Of a DNA stretch of 47,141 bases, positions 27,313 to 35,845 are shown one piece after another (positions within the stretch are counted from its first letter, which is position 1; the number at the start of each line of letters is the position of its first letter). The notes under the pieces were generated by a model that was not told where the DNA came from, searched no databases, and saw nothing but the letters and a program-made list of their open reading frames with translations. The position numbers and the translations under genes were made by a program. Origin of the DNA: an uncultured Granulosicoccus sp. (GTDB taxonomy: Bacteria > Pseudomonadota > Gammaproteobacteria > Granulosicoccales > Granulosicoccaceae); NCBI GenBank assembly GCA_947495035.1, contig CANLXI010000045.1:1-47141 (forward strand). The letters are read 5' to 3'.

Positions 27313-29073
27313 ATGATGTCAGCTGATCGAGGCACCGCGCCTCAGGAACCTGCGAGATCGTTCTGGCGCCAATTGATCTCATTGCAACAGTCGGTGTCTG
27401 ATCGCCCTGCTGACTGGCTTCGTTTCATACTGGTCATGGTGCTCCTGAGTGTAATCACCCACGTACCGCTACTCGTTTCCGGCTACCCGCGTGGACATGA
27501 TGCTTCTTATCACCTGAAGTGGTTGTATCACTTCTCCACGCAGCTCAAAGGTGGTGACTTGTACCCACGCTGGCTCGCGGAGATGTCTGGCGGCCTGGGT
27601 GGTCCATCGTTCTACTATTACCCACCTGCGTCATATTATCTGGCCTCCGCAGTCAGCCTGTTCATCGACCCGCTGACTCACGGACACTACGTGATGGCTG
27701 TCAATGCGTTGCTGATGGCCGTGATCGGTGCGCTGGGAACCTTCCTGTTCTGCAGGGCTTATCTGTCAAGAGGGGCGAGCCTGTTTGCGGTCATCGTCTT
27801 CCTGGTAGTGCCATACAGAATCGTGATTGATCTGTACCTTCGGGGGGACATTGCCGAGCTGGCGAGTATTTCGGTCATACCTTATCTGTTTCTGGTGGGT
27901 GTACACCTGGGTCAGTCGGTTCGTCGTGTATTCGTGATCACTGCACTCAGTACGGCGCTGATAGTGCTGACACACCCGTTGGTTGCCATGATCATCCTGC
28001 CGTTTTCGTTCTCCTTCCGCTTGCTCGATGCGCTGCGCAGCCTTGAACGTATCAGGTGGCTCCTGGTGTACTCGATTGCCACGTTTCTGGGGCTTGCTCT
28101 GTCCTGCTTCTATATCCTGCCGGCTCTGCTGGTGGAGAACTCTGCCAGTGCAGGGTGGGACCTTTTCGTGGTGTACGACAGCTTCCTGTTCAAGCGACCG
28201 GTCAGTCCGGTCCCACAGATTGCGTTGCTGGCGTTGGCAGCCATTCTCGTCTCGGCAGTCATCTCATTGCTCGGATGGCTGGTGGTCGTGTGGTTGTCAG
28301 GCAAGGACAGGATACTCCCCATGTTCTTCACCGCCTGCGCTCTGGTTTGTACGTTCATGCTGTTTGAGGTGAGCGCGCCTGTATACCGCTTGTTCTCTCC
28401 CTTGGAACGCATGCAGTTTCCGTGGCGTTACACTACGGCGCTGACGTTCTTTGCCTGCATAGCCATGGCCTTCGTATTCGATCGCGTGAGCCATCGTCTG
28501 AACAAGGGGGCGGGCGTGATCAGAAGCGTGATGCTGGTAGTGGTCCTGGTCTGGCTGGTTCTGGCATCGGTAGTCGGTGGCAGTCGTGCGCAGAACGGAT
28601 TTACCACAAAGGGCAATCTGGCCAGCATTCAACGCTCACATGACGCTCCGGAGTACCGTCTGTCAGAACTGGCTAAACTCCTGCCTGATAGTAAAGAGCC
28701 ATTGGATTTCGAGAAGGTGACGAGTGATGTCGATGTCGATTACTCGGTTATCCAATGGACAGAAAACACGATGGAAGTTACCGCGCTGTTTGAGGCGGGT
28801 CACGAGTATCAGTTTGCCCGGCAGTACTTCGGCCATTGGCGGCTGGCGACTGCTGACGGTAATAATGCAAGTGGTTCCGTACAGAACACGGAAGGATTGG
28901 TTACCTATGTACCGCTACAGAACACGAATAGCGTCTTGCTGGTTCGAGACGAGTTTCAGGCAGTGACGTGGGGAAATCGCATAAGCCTGATGGCTGGCAT
29001 TGTTATCCTGATATCTCTGATGCTGATATCGCGTGGAAAGCAGGGTGGGCGAACGCAGACCATCGAGTCGTAA
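27313..29073 (+). CDS. Large polytopic membrane protein, PTPS-related/YfhO-like (putative GT-C)
   Basis: A 586-residue protein with about twelve membrane helices. The first periplasmic-side loop contains YPRGHDASYHLKWLYHF and LYPRWLAEMSGGLGGPSFYYYPP (given here as landmarks within about residues 55-100). That acidic-histidine loop with an aromatic-proline run is the hallmark of the PTPS-related membrane family (PF10131), thought to be GT-C glycosyltransferases. A soluble beta-rich region (about 425-555) precedes the last helix. It ends the five-gene run with GtrA, flavoprotein and two GT2 genes, and is the best candidate for the periplasmic enzyme that spends the lipid-linked sugar. Acceptor unknown. 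Confidence 0.8.
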   Translation: MMSADRGTAPQEPARSFWRQLISLQQSVSDRPADWLRFILVMVLLSVITHVPLLVSGYPRGHDASYHLKWLYHFSTQLKGGDLYPRWLAEMSGGLGGPSFYYYPPASYYLASAVSLFIDPLTHGHYVMAVNALLMAVIGALGTFLFCRAYLSRGASLFAVIVFLVVPYRIVIDLYLRGDIAELASISVIPYLFLVGVHLGQSVRRVFVITALSTALIVLTHPLVAMIILPFSFSFRLLDALRSLERIRWLLVYSIATFLGLALSCFYILPALLVENSASAGWDLFVVYDSFLFKRPVSPVPQIALLALAAILVSAVISLLGWLVVVWLSGKDRILPMFFTACALVCTFMLFEVSAPVYRLFSPLERMQFPWRYTTALTFFACIAMAFVFDRVSHRLNKGAGVIRSVMLVVVLVWLVLASVVGGSRAQNGFTTKGNLASIQRSHDAPEYRLSELAKLLPDSKEPLDFEKVTSDVDVDYSVIQWTENTMEVTALFEAGHEYQFARQYFGHWRLATADGNNASGSVQNTEGLVTYVPLQNTNSVLLVRDEFQAVTWGNRISLMAGIVILISLMLISRGKQGGRTQTIES

Positions 29074-29092
29074 ACCGTAGGTTTGCCCCGAA

Positions 29093-29120
29093 AGCTAACG
29101 AGCTAACGAGCTAACGAGCT
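29093..29120. repeat. 8-bp tandem repeat between convergent genes
   Basis: AGCTAACG occurs three times in a row plus AGCT, in the 66-base gap between the stop of the PTPS-related gene and the stop of the minus-strand GtrA gene. It contains no T-tract and no strong hairpin. Confidence 0.7.
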
Positions 29121-29139
29121 ATCACAAGCTTGCGAGATG

Positions 29140-29538
29140 TCAGTTGGCATTGCGAAAGACGCCGAAGCGCATGCCCAGGTAGGACACGACCATGGCTACC
29201 GCCGATGAGAAAATGATGGCGACCGAGCCGGGTAAGCTCGGAATCAGGTACAGGGCAAACAGAAAGCACACATAATTGACACTGACGGAAATCCAGGCCA
29301 CGCCGGCATAGGTGATGAATTCACGCAGGACAGGCGGAGTCTTGATCTCGAATGTGAACCTGCGATGTGCCAACCATCCCACTACCATGGCAAGCCCAAC
29401 GCTGAACAATCGAGAGATTGAGGGCGGCGTCTGCAGAACACCGTGCAACAGCTGATAGATCAGGATATCCGTAGCGGTGGCCAGCAGTCCGCAAGATAGA
29501 AACGCTGCCATGTGGCGCGCACGCGGGGTGAGATTCAT
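29140..29538 (-). CDS. GtrA-family membrane protein
   Basis: A protein of about 132 residues with four membrane helices. It has the GtrA signature FLSCGLLATATDILIYQLL, a W-L-x-H-R-R-F-T-F block after helix 2, and SYLGMRFGVFR at the end. The frame is open to 29670, but that would overlap the deacetylase gene by about 90 bases and adds residues without family resemblance. I prefer the ATG at 29538, which overlaps the stop of a 15-codon micro-ORF that itself overlaps the deacetylase stop. It is expected to flip a polyprenyl-phosphate-linked sugar; its neighbours are a deacetylase and, divergently, a GT2 and a GT87 gene. Confidence 0.85.
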   Translation of the reverse strand: MNLTPRARHMAAFLSCGLLATATDILIYQLLHGVLQTPPSISRLFSVGLAMVVGWLAHRRFTFEIKTPPVLREFITYAGVAWISVSVNYVCFLFALYLIPSLPGSVAIIFSSAVAMVVSYLGMRFGVFRNAN

Positions 29539-29582
29539 GAGACTGTCTTCATCGCTGATACGGCTGAGGGGCTCATTGTCAT
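29535..29582 (-). CDS. 15-codon micro-ORF bridging deacetylase and GtrA genes
   Basis: On the minus strand an ATG at 29582-29580 overlaps the deacetylase TGA as ATGA. The frame stays open for 15 codons and ends in a TGA (29537-29535) that again overlaps, as ATGA, the proposed GtrA start at 29538. The two successive four-base overlaps would let terminating ribosomes reinitiate into GtrA. The peptide itself need not have a function. Confidence 0.35.
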   Translation of the reverse strand: MTMSPSAVSAMKTVS

Positions 29583-30562
29583 GACTGCTTGCTACCACGG
29601 CTATCGCTGCAAACGTCATCCCACGCAATAGTGCCATTCGTCGTGTCTCGCACCGGGTACCAGATGTCATGTTCCAGAGGCATGGCCATCATGGCGGCTC
29701 TTTCATCCTCGCGTCGTTCTACCACGGAATCATACAGAGCGATCTGGTCATCAATGTAGCCCGGATGGCACATCACCATATGCAGCCCCTGTCCTGACGT
29801 GAGTGCCTGTTTCAGTTCTTTTTCGAACGGTACTTCGGTATGAAAGGAAGAAAACCCGGCGAAGGAGTCGTTTGTATGGAATCCCGCCGCCGCTGCCGCA
29901 TTGCCGGTTCCGGTTGACAGCGCCTTTATCAGCGTCGATTTGAGCCTTGAACCCGGCGAATTCACGACAGCGCGCCAATCGGGAGATGGGTTGCGGAACA
30001 GTATCGGGTGATTCCCGTAACGCTCCTGCAGGCATTGCAGGAATATCGGACGCACAACCGGAAATATGTGAACGTGCTGGTGACCGTCAACATGGTCGGG
30101 CGGGTTGCCGGCCGCTTCTTCGAATCGTTGGAGTTGCGCCTGGATTTCCTCGCGCAGCAGCGCTTCATTCCACCGTCTGGCCAGTGATGTCAGCAGTACA
30201 GTGTTCAGAGATTGAAAGCGACCCTCGGGTAATTGCCTGCGCAAGGATGACAGTGGCTCACCGGTTGTGAGGTTCAAGTGCAGGCCGACAGCGATGTCAT
30301 TTCGAAGAGTCGGCAGTTGAGTTCGGCACTCGTCCCAGTCGGGCAGGTTGGTCATGACGCTGGTGGCTGAGAGCTTTCTGCTTCGTGCCAGTTCTTCAAT
30401 GGCTCGCGACACTTCCGACGTCAGTCCGAAATCATCCGCACACAGAATGGTGCAGCGTTTGCTGGGATTCAAGCTGACACTCTCCGGATAAAGTCGAAAT
30501 ACACGGCTGTTGCATACCGCGCTAGCGCTCGCCAAATAGGGAAATTTTACCACTTCAGGCAA
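29579..30562 (-). CDS. ChbG/YdjC-family carbohydrate deacetylase (NaxD/HpnK-like)
   Basis: Up to 327 residues. Metal and catalytic motifs of the YdjC family are visible: CADDFGLT with the Asp pair at 43-44, VGLHLNLT with His95, DHVDGHQHVHIFP with several His between 157 and 165, and MCHPGYID with His266. These enzymes remove N-acetyl groups from amino sugars; Francisella NaxD acts on undecaprenyl-phosphate N-acetylgalactosamine and HpnK on hopanoid sugars. Neighbouring GtrA, GT2 and GT87 genes favour a NaxD-like role, by inference. The first ~27 residues look non-conserved, so translation may start at a GTG at 30481 preceded by GGAGA. Confidence 0.88.
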   Translation of the reverse strand: MPEVVKFPYLASASAVCNSRVFRLYPESVSLNPSKRCTILCADDFGLTSEVSRAIEELARSRKLSATSVMTNLPDWDECRTQLPTLRNDIAVGLHLNLTTGEPLSSLRRQLPEGRFQSLNTVLLTSLARRWNEALLREEIQAQLQRFEEAAGNPPDHVDGHQHVHIFPVVRPIFLQCLQERYGNHPILFRNPSPDWRAVVNSPGSRLKSTLIKALSTGTGNAAAAAGFHTNDSFAGFSSFHTEVPFEKELKQALTSGQGLHMVMCHPGYIDDQIALYDSVVERREDERAAMMAMPLEHDIWYPVRDTTNGTIAWDDVCSDSRGSKQS

Positions 30563-30766
30563 TGATCGCTTTCAGGCGCACGCTCATACTAGACAATAGT
30601 CCAGTATCGGCAAACTAGTAGTGCAAGCAGTATCACAGTTAGTGTCCTTCGTAGTACGTTTACACCAATTCTGCTCACCTGCCAAGTCTGGTTATGAGAG
30701 AATCTGGTTACAGATTGTGAATGTGCAGGACAGGTTCAAAGCAATCCACAATATTGAGAAATAACG

Positions 30767-31822
30767 TTGTCAATGACGGGTAGACGCTCAATCAATCAAG
30801 CCACGACGATCAGCAGTCGCTTACGGTCGCCTCTGGTATCTCTCATCGTCCCCGTTTATAACGAGGAGGCTGCGATCGGCTTGTTCATGGCGCAGGTCAA
30901 CGCCATGGTGCGGAGAAGTGATACACACTTCGAGCTCGTCTTTGTCAATGATGGCAGCAGCGATAATACGCTGTCAGTCATCAAGGCCTTCCCATCGAGT
31001 TGTCCAATGCGTTTGGTCGACTTGTCCAGAAACTTTGGTAAAGAGGCTGCGATGACAGCCGGGCTCGCCATGTCCAAGGGTGATGCGGCTGTGCCGATAG
31101 ATGTCGATCTGCAGGATCCGATCGAAGTGATCGATCAGTTCATTGTCGAATGGAAAAACGGCCATGACATGGTGTACGGAGTTCGTGAGAGCAGAGGCTG
31201 CGACACCCCGATGAAGCGAAATACATCGGTCCTTTTCTACTACATATTCAACAAGCTTTCTCGCGACAAGATTCCGGAGAACGTGGGTGACTTTCGCCTG
31301 ATGGATCGCAAGGTGATCGATGCGGTACTCAGTCTGGAAGAAAAGAACCGATTCATGAAGGGCATGTTTTCCTGGGTTGGTTTCAAAACCAAGGCGGTCC
31401 CCTACCACCGAGCGCCGCGCGCAGCAGGCAATACCAGCTGGAACTACTGGAAGCTTTGGAATTTCGCGCTGGACGGCGTAATCGGTTTCTCCTCGCTACC
31501 ACTGCGTGTCTGGACGTATATTGGTGCGTTCATCTCGCTATTCAGTTTTCTGTTCATTGCCAATATCGTTTTCCGCAAACTGGTGTTCGGGAACCCGGTC
31601 GATGGTTGGTCTTCACTGATGGTGACTGTACTGTTTTTCGGCGGGATTCAACTCATCTCCCTCGGCATCATTGGTGAGTACCTGGGCAGGTTGTTCATTG
31701 AATCGAAGAATAGGCCTGTTTATCTGGTGGATACGGTCGAAGAGTTTGAAGCTCATGCGGAGAATGTCGATGAAGCAGAAGCAACCGAGTTCAGTCGTCG
31801 TTCTTGCAGGGAGACTGCCTGA
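30767..31822 (+). CDS. GT2 polyprenyl-phosphate glycosyltransferase (GtrB/ArnC/FlmF-like)
   Basis: A protein of about 351 residues. The catalytic domain has SLIVPVYNEEAAI, VFVNDGSSDNT and VPIDVDLQDPIEV (acidic metal-binding motif). Two membrane helices lie at about 240-310, then GEYLGRLFIESKNRPVYLV. The layout is the same as the GT2 at 26116 but without its long tail. TTG at 30767 lies about seven bases after a GAGA element, and ATG at 30773 is the alternative start. It is divergent from the ChbG-type deacetylase, with about 200 bases between, and followed 85 bases later by a GT87 gene. The proposed product is undecaprenyl-phosphate (N-acetyl)hexosamine. Confidence 0.9.
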   Translation: MSMTGRRSINQATTISSRLRSPLVSLIVPVYNEEAAIGLFMAQVNAMVRRSDTHFELVFVNDGSSDNTLSVIKAFPSSCPMRLVDLSRNFGKEAAMTAGLAMSKGDAAVPIDVDLQDPIEVIDQFIVEWKNGHDMVYGVRESRGCDTPMKRNTSVLFYYIFNKLSRDKIPENVGDFRLMDRKVIDAVLSLEEKNRFMKGMFSWVGFKTKAVPYHRAPRAAGNTSWNYWKLWNFALDGVIGFSSLPLRVWTYIGAFISLFSFLFIANIVFRKLVFGNPVDGWSSLMVTVLFFGGIQLISLGIIGEYLGRLFIESKNRPVYLVDTVEEFEAHAENVDEAEATEFSRRSCRETA

Positions 31823-31907
31823 CGAATCGTCAAGGCCAGGCGTTGAAGATGCTTGTCACAGGTATGCGCCGCTCCGGAATTACTGCTCTGAACTGCTCGT
31901 GTCGTAA

Positions 31908-33254
31908 ATGAATAGCCAAATTGATCACCATGAAAAGCTTCGTTGTGCCATGACTTCGTCTGTTGTCCGGAATGGAGCACTGGTACACGCGGGTCCCTTC
32001 AGAATCTGCATTCTGCTGTTTCTGGCAGTAGTTGCATTGCTGTTGACCTGGTTCAACGGCATCAGTAACGCTCTGCACCAGAGCATGATGGACTTCAATA
32101 CCCTCTATGCCGGCACGCGCCTGTTCATGGAGGGGGGCAATCCGTACTTCGCGGCGCCACTGCATGATGTGCTCGGGCCCATCGTTCCAAACAGAATGGG
32201 TGTTCAGATTACGCTTCCGGGCGTTTTTGGCGTGCTGACTCCCATAGGCTTGATCGAGCATCACACAGCCTCGATGATCTGGTTGGCGATGAATATCGTC
32301 AGTATTCTTCTGTCCATCGCCGTATTGCTGAAGCTGACCAAGTTGCGCTGGGATTCCTACTACGGGGCCATGTTGATCGTTGCTTGCCTGCTGCTGGGGC
32401 CAGCGCGCATGGGCATCAGACAGGGTCAGCTCGACAATATGGTGTTGCTGCTTGTGTTGTTGTCGGTGCTGTGGGTCTGGTCTGTAAAGAGGCGTGTCGC
32501 CTCGGTTGTCATGCTCGGTCTTGCCATGACATTGAAGCCGACCAGTGCCGGACTGTTCAGCATCTACCTGTTCTGCAGAGGCAGAAAAGTGCTGGCTATT
32601 GCTTCTCTGGTACTCAGCGGGCTCATCATCCTGGTATGCGTTGCGCTTCTGACGCTACGGGTCCCGGAGTGGTGGGTGGTGTGGGCTGAAGTCGTGGCCT
32701 CGGAGGAGAATAATTTCAACAAGATCAATGCACTCAACCCCAGTCTGAAGCTGTTGACACATCTGGAAGCCGGTTTCTTCGCAGCTTTCAAGTCCACCAC
32801 CTGGGCCAGCCTGGCAGGGTACGCAATCTGCCTGCCCATTCTTGCCAGAACGTTGTTTTCGAAACCCGTTGGACAGGATGATTCTCGGGAAACCTTTCTC
32901 AGAGAATTGTCCATCATCGCCATGGTGGGGCTCCTTGTTGTATACCACCGTTTTTACAGCGCCGTCTTTCTTGTCTTTCCCGTTGCCTGGGCGGTCTATG
33001 TCATCAGCCGGGATAGAGCGTCGCTGACATCCTGGTTGATGCTGTCAGTCCCCTTGCTGACGATCGTGAACGGGCAAGCCGCTTTTGGTGCAGTGGTGGA
33101 TCGACACCTGGTTCCCTTCCTGACAGGTGAGACTTGGTTTGAGCAAGTGCTGTTGCAATTTCACTTTGTGTGGCTGCAACTACTGGTTTTATTGGTCTTG
33201 TTTGCCGAGCATGTGCGCAAGACGCGTTTTACACTGCATGTGTTTGACAGGTAG
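31908..33254 (+). CDS. GT87-family (DUF2029) membrane glycosyltransferase
   Basis: A 448-residue protein with about ten membrane helices. It carries the features of GT87 polyprenyl-phosphate-sugar-dependent transferases such as mycobacterial PimE: MMDFNTLYAGTRLFMEGGN followed by PYF in the first loop (about residues 60-82), GIRQGQLDN in the middle, and TLKPTSAG. These enzymes use a lipid-linked sugar at the periplasmic face. With the upstream GT2 it would complete a make-and-transfer pair. The ATG at 31908 is the first of several possible starts; the conserved part begins near residue 30. Confidence 0.82.
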   Translation: MNSQIDHHEKLRCAMTSSVVRNGALVHAGPFRICILLFLAVVALLLTWFNGISNALHQSMMDFNTLYAGTRLFMEGGNPYFAAPLHDVLGPIVPNRMGVQITLPGVFGVLTPIGLIEHHTASMIWLAMNIVSILLSIAVLLKLTKLRWDSYYGAMLIVACLLLGPARMGIRQGQLDNMVLLLVLLSVLWVWSVKRRVASVVMLGLAMTLKPTSAGLFSIYLFCRGRKVLAIASLVLSGLIILVCVALLTLRVPEWWVVWAEVVASEENNFNKINALNPSLKLLTHLEAGFFAAFKSTTWASLAGYAICLPILARTLFSKPVGQDDSRETFLRELSIIAMVGLLVVYHRFYSAVFLVFPVAWAVYVISRDRASLTSWLMLSVPLLTIVNGQAAFGAVVDRHLVPFLTGETWFEQVLLQFHFVWLQLLVLLVLFAEHVRKTRFTLHVFDR

Positions 33255-33273
33255 GGCGCATCGTTCGCTCTAC
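33251..33273 (+). terminator. Hairpin overlapping the GT87 stop codon
   Basis: GTAGGGCG and CGCTCTAC form an eight-pair stem with one G-U pair and a seven-base loop; the stem includes the TAG stop. No T-tract follows, so it is a weak terminator candidate or an mRNA-end stabiliser. Confidence 0.3.
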
Positions 33274-33715
33274 GGGGTGATGCATCGGTATGTCATCTGC
33301 AATTCCCTGTCAACGCAAACTACAGGGTGAATGCGCTCGGTGCATTTTACGGAAGAGCAAACAAATTCTTACATCATCTTCTGCCTTCAGATAGTCTGGT
33401 TGACAGTCAAATCTCGATAGCTATCCCAGAGGGCTTCAGATACCGAACAATTGATGTCGTGCCCTCAATCATCGATGAAAATATACTGCACTCTACTGTT
33501 GGTTAGTCCATCAAAGCTATGCAGATCATCGGCACCGCTCTCGGCTCGGTCAAGATAATTGAACCGGACGCGTATGGAGATGACAGGGCCAGTGCGAAAT
33601 GTTTGACTCGTAGATTTACTCGTCAGTTGCTTCAGTTGCTTCAGTTGCAAAAATTCGTCTGATTTGTGAGAGACTGCAGAAATCCGGTACTTGCGGTGGC
33701 AATTGGAAAACTCAG
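33255..33715. other. Spacer and probable promoter region of the first RTX gene
   Basis: About 460 bases without a gene. A nine-base unit TCAGTTGCT is repeated in tandem at 33623-33649 (third copy ends in A). The rest shows no recognisable signal. Confidence 0.4.
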
Positions 33716-35845
33716 ATGCATGGGATAACAACGTTGCAATCAATTGCTTGTCGCTACCTTCTGTTCATGCTGCTGGCCTGGCCAGGCATATCCTCTGCGA
33801 TGACTCTGACGGGAGGCGATGGACAGCTATCCTCGTCGATATCTGTCGTTGGTGAGATCGATACGTATGACATCAATCTCGACGCGGGAGACAGTCTGTT
33901 TGTAAATGTTGCAGACACCGAAAGCACAGAGTTTGTCTCCTCGCCGTTTCGGCCACGGGTCGAGCTATATGATCCTTCAGGCACCCTTATCGCCTCTGGC
34001 GAAGGTTCGTTGGTAGGCAGTCTCTTCAGGCGCGCTGTTGTGTCTGGCGACTACGAGATACGTGTATTCGATGATAGTAGTGGCAATGACGAAACCGGCT
34101 CATACGATCTGTATTTTGTAGTGGCCCCCGGTGCAGACGAAGGCGGGAGTCTGCCTGACGATGGTGTGATTACTGACCAGATAGATCTTGGTGATCTGGA
34201 CTCCTATGTTGTCGAGCTGGATGCTGGTGACAGTCTCTACGTCAGCATGGCAGATCTGGACACCGATGATCTGGTGTCATCGCCTTTGCGGCCCAGAATC
34301 GAGCTGTTTGCACCCAATGGGGAGTTGCTGAGCGGTGGGGAGGGCAGCCTGGCTGCCAGAGTCTACCGTCGTGCCCAGGTTTCCGGCTCGTACACCATAG
34401 TGGTCTATGACGATAGTACCGGCAACGATGCAACTGGCAACTACAGCCTTCATTTTGCGAAAGCGCCGGGAGTGGCTGATGGTGGCTTTTTGCAGGACGT
34501 GACGGAAACCAGCGGCTTCATGGAGAGAGCCGAATTGGAGGTATTCAATGTGTTTCTGAATGGCGGAGACAGTCTGTATGTCAGAGTCGCAGAGACGGAT
34601 ACCAATGAACTGTTCAATTCGCCTTTCAGGCCTCGAGTCGAGCTCTTTGGTCCAGATGGTTCCTATCTGGCTGGCGGGGAGGATTCGGTGGTGGCAAGCC
34701 TGTACCGCCGCGCCGTTGTCACCGGCAATTACACGGTGATTGCCTATGATGACAGTACCGGAGATGGCGAAACCGGTAATTTCGATTTCTATGCGGCCAG
34801 GATGCCTGGCGCCAATGAAGGCAACGGGATCAGTGGTGGGCAGACTCTGGCAGATTTCATCGATCTGGGGGACCTGGATACCTATGCATTTCAACCACTG
34901 AACGCCGGTGTCAACATTGCAGTAACCGTAGCCGATCTGGACGATGGTCCACTTCGTCCACGTGTTGAATTGTTCGGGCCTGACGGAGCCTATGTGACCG
35001 GGGCGGAAGGCTCGTTGACGGCCAGTTTCACGAGCACACTGAACGTTGTCGGCCGCTACACATTGATTGTCTATGACGACAGCACCGGAGATGACGCGAC
35101 AGGCAATTACCAGCTCAGTCTGGTTGGAAACGTGGTCGGTATCAATGATGGCGGCACTACAGCCTTGTGCAACGGGCTGACAGTAACGGTCGACTTGTCG
35201 ATGGGGCAGTCTCCCACACCGGGGAATGACGTGATACTCGGCACGCCCGGCAATGATGTGATCAGGGCCCTGGGCGGAGACGATACCGTGTGCGCCTTGC
35301 AAGGGAATGACGAAGTCTACGGTGCCAACGGTCAGGACTGGATAGATGCCGGGCCGGGTGCCGATTTCGTGACCGGAGGGGCGCATAACGACACGATTCG
35401 CGGTGGCAGCGGCAACGACCGGCTGGTGGGCAATGGCGGCGACGATGATATCGACGGAGAGGCCGGTGACGATGTGCTCTTCGGCAGTGCGGGCGATGAC
35501 GTGCTGATGGGCTCTGCCGGTAACGACCGACTGAATGGCGATAACGGCGAAGATACGCTGGTAGGCGGTGATGGAAACGACATTCTCAAGGGGTATGCGG
35601 GCAATGACATGCTCTATGGCGGGCCCGGTATAGACAATATGTCGGGAGGCTCAGGCGATGACTTTCTGTCCGGAGGTCTGTCGAATGACACCATGGGAGG
35701 CAACACCGGAGTGGACATATTGAAGGGCGATCAGCAGAACGACAAGATGTATGGCGGACCGGGCGGACCCGATGAATGTGACGGTGGTGTAGGGGGTTCG
35801 GACTTTGCGGGTCCAGATTGTGAAATCGTGGCAGGAGTGCCCTGA
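33716..35845 (+). CDS. Secreted PPC-repeat/RTX calcium-binding protein, copy A
   Basis: A 709-residue protein. The signal peptide covers about residues 1-28 (SSA, then MTLTGG). Four beta-sandwich units of about 110 residues resembling bacterial pre-peptidase (PPC) domains follow, at about 29-140, 141-255, 256-368 and 369-475. Each has L-D-x-Y, AGDSL(Y/F)V, PRVELF-P-G and VYDDSTG-x-x-x-TGNY. Residues about 490-700 are RTX nonapeptide repeats (GGxGNDxLx type), which bind calcium and fold after export. All four units carry Arg in the (F/L)RPR motif (R79, R192, R305, R414). The C-terminal 226 residues are identical to copy B, 174 bases downstream. No type I secretion genes are in the window. Confidence 0.9.
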   Translation: MHGITTLQSIACRYLLFMLLAWPGISSAMTLTGGDGQLSSSISVVGEIDTYDINLDAGDSLFVNVADTESTEFVSSPFRPRVELYDPSGTLIASGEGSLVGSLFRRAVVSGDYEIRVFDDSSGNDETGSYDLYFVVAPGADEGGSLPDDGVITDQIDLGDLDSYVVELDAGDSLYVSMADLDTDDLVSSPLRPRIELFAPNGELLSGGEGSLAARVYRRAQVSGSYTIVVYDDSTGNDATGNYSLHFAKAPGVADGGFLQDVTETSGFMERAELEVFNVFLNGGDSLYVRVAETDTNELFNSPFRPRVELFGPDGSYLAGGEDSVVASLYRRAVVTGNYTVIAYDDSTGDGETGNFDFYAARMPGANEGNGISGGQTLADFIDLGDLDTYAFQPLNAGVNIAVTVADLDDGPLRPRVELFGPDGAYVTGAEGSLTASFTSTLNVVGRYTLIVYDDSTGDDATGNYQLSLVGNVVGINDGGTTALCNGLTVTVDLSMGQSPTPGNDVILGTPGNDVIRALGGDDTVCALQGNDEVYGANGQDWIDAGPGADFVTGGAHNDTIRGGSGNDRLVGNGGDDDIDGEAGDDVLFGSAGDDVLMGSAGNDRLNGDNGEDTLVGGDGNDILKGYAGNDMLYGGPGIDNMSGGSGDDFLSGGLSNDTMGGNTGVDILKGDQQNDKMYGGPGGPDECDGGVGGSDFAGPDCEIVAGVP
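35165..35845 (+). repeat. Direct repeat, copy 1: RTX-encoding segment shared with copy B
   Basis: This 681-base segment matches 37541-38221 with only about a dozen base differences. All fall at synonymous sites or in the stop codon, so the encoded 226 residues are identical. Similarity drops sharply just upstream of the segment and at the stop codon. Confidence 0.92.

Noticed and set aside
29187..29200. GGCGGTAGCCATG on the minus strand, close to an ops element
   Set aside because: It matches only the core, lies deep inside the GtrA coding region and encodes conserved hydrophobic residues, so it is probably incidental.
34277..35386. A 369-codon minus-strand frame opposite the first RTX gene, with a similar one opposite the second
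   Set aside because: Both mirror the repetitive plus-strand coding sequence and have no motif of their own.
35220..35800. Regularly spaced short repeats that could be mistaken for a CRISPR array
   Set aside because: They encode in-frame RTX nonapeptides (GGxGNDxLx); there is no constant repeat with unique spacers and no cas gene.
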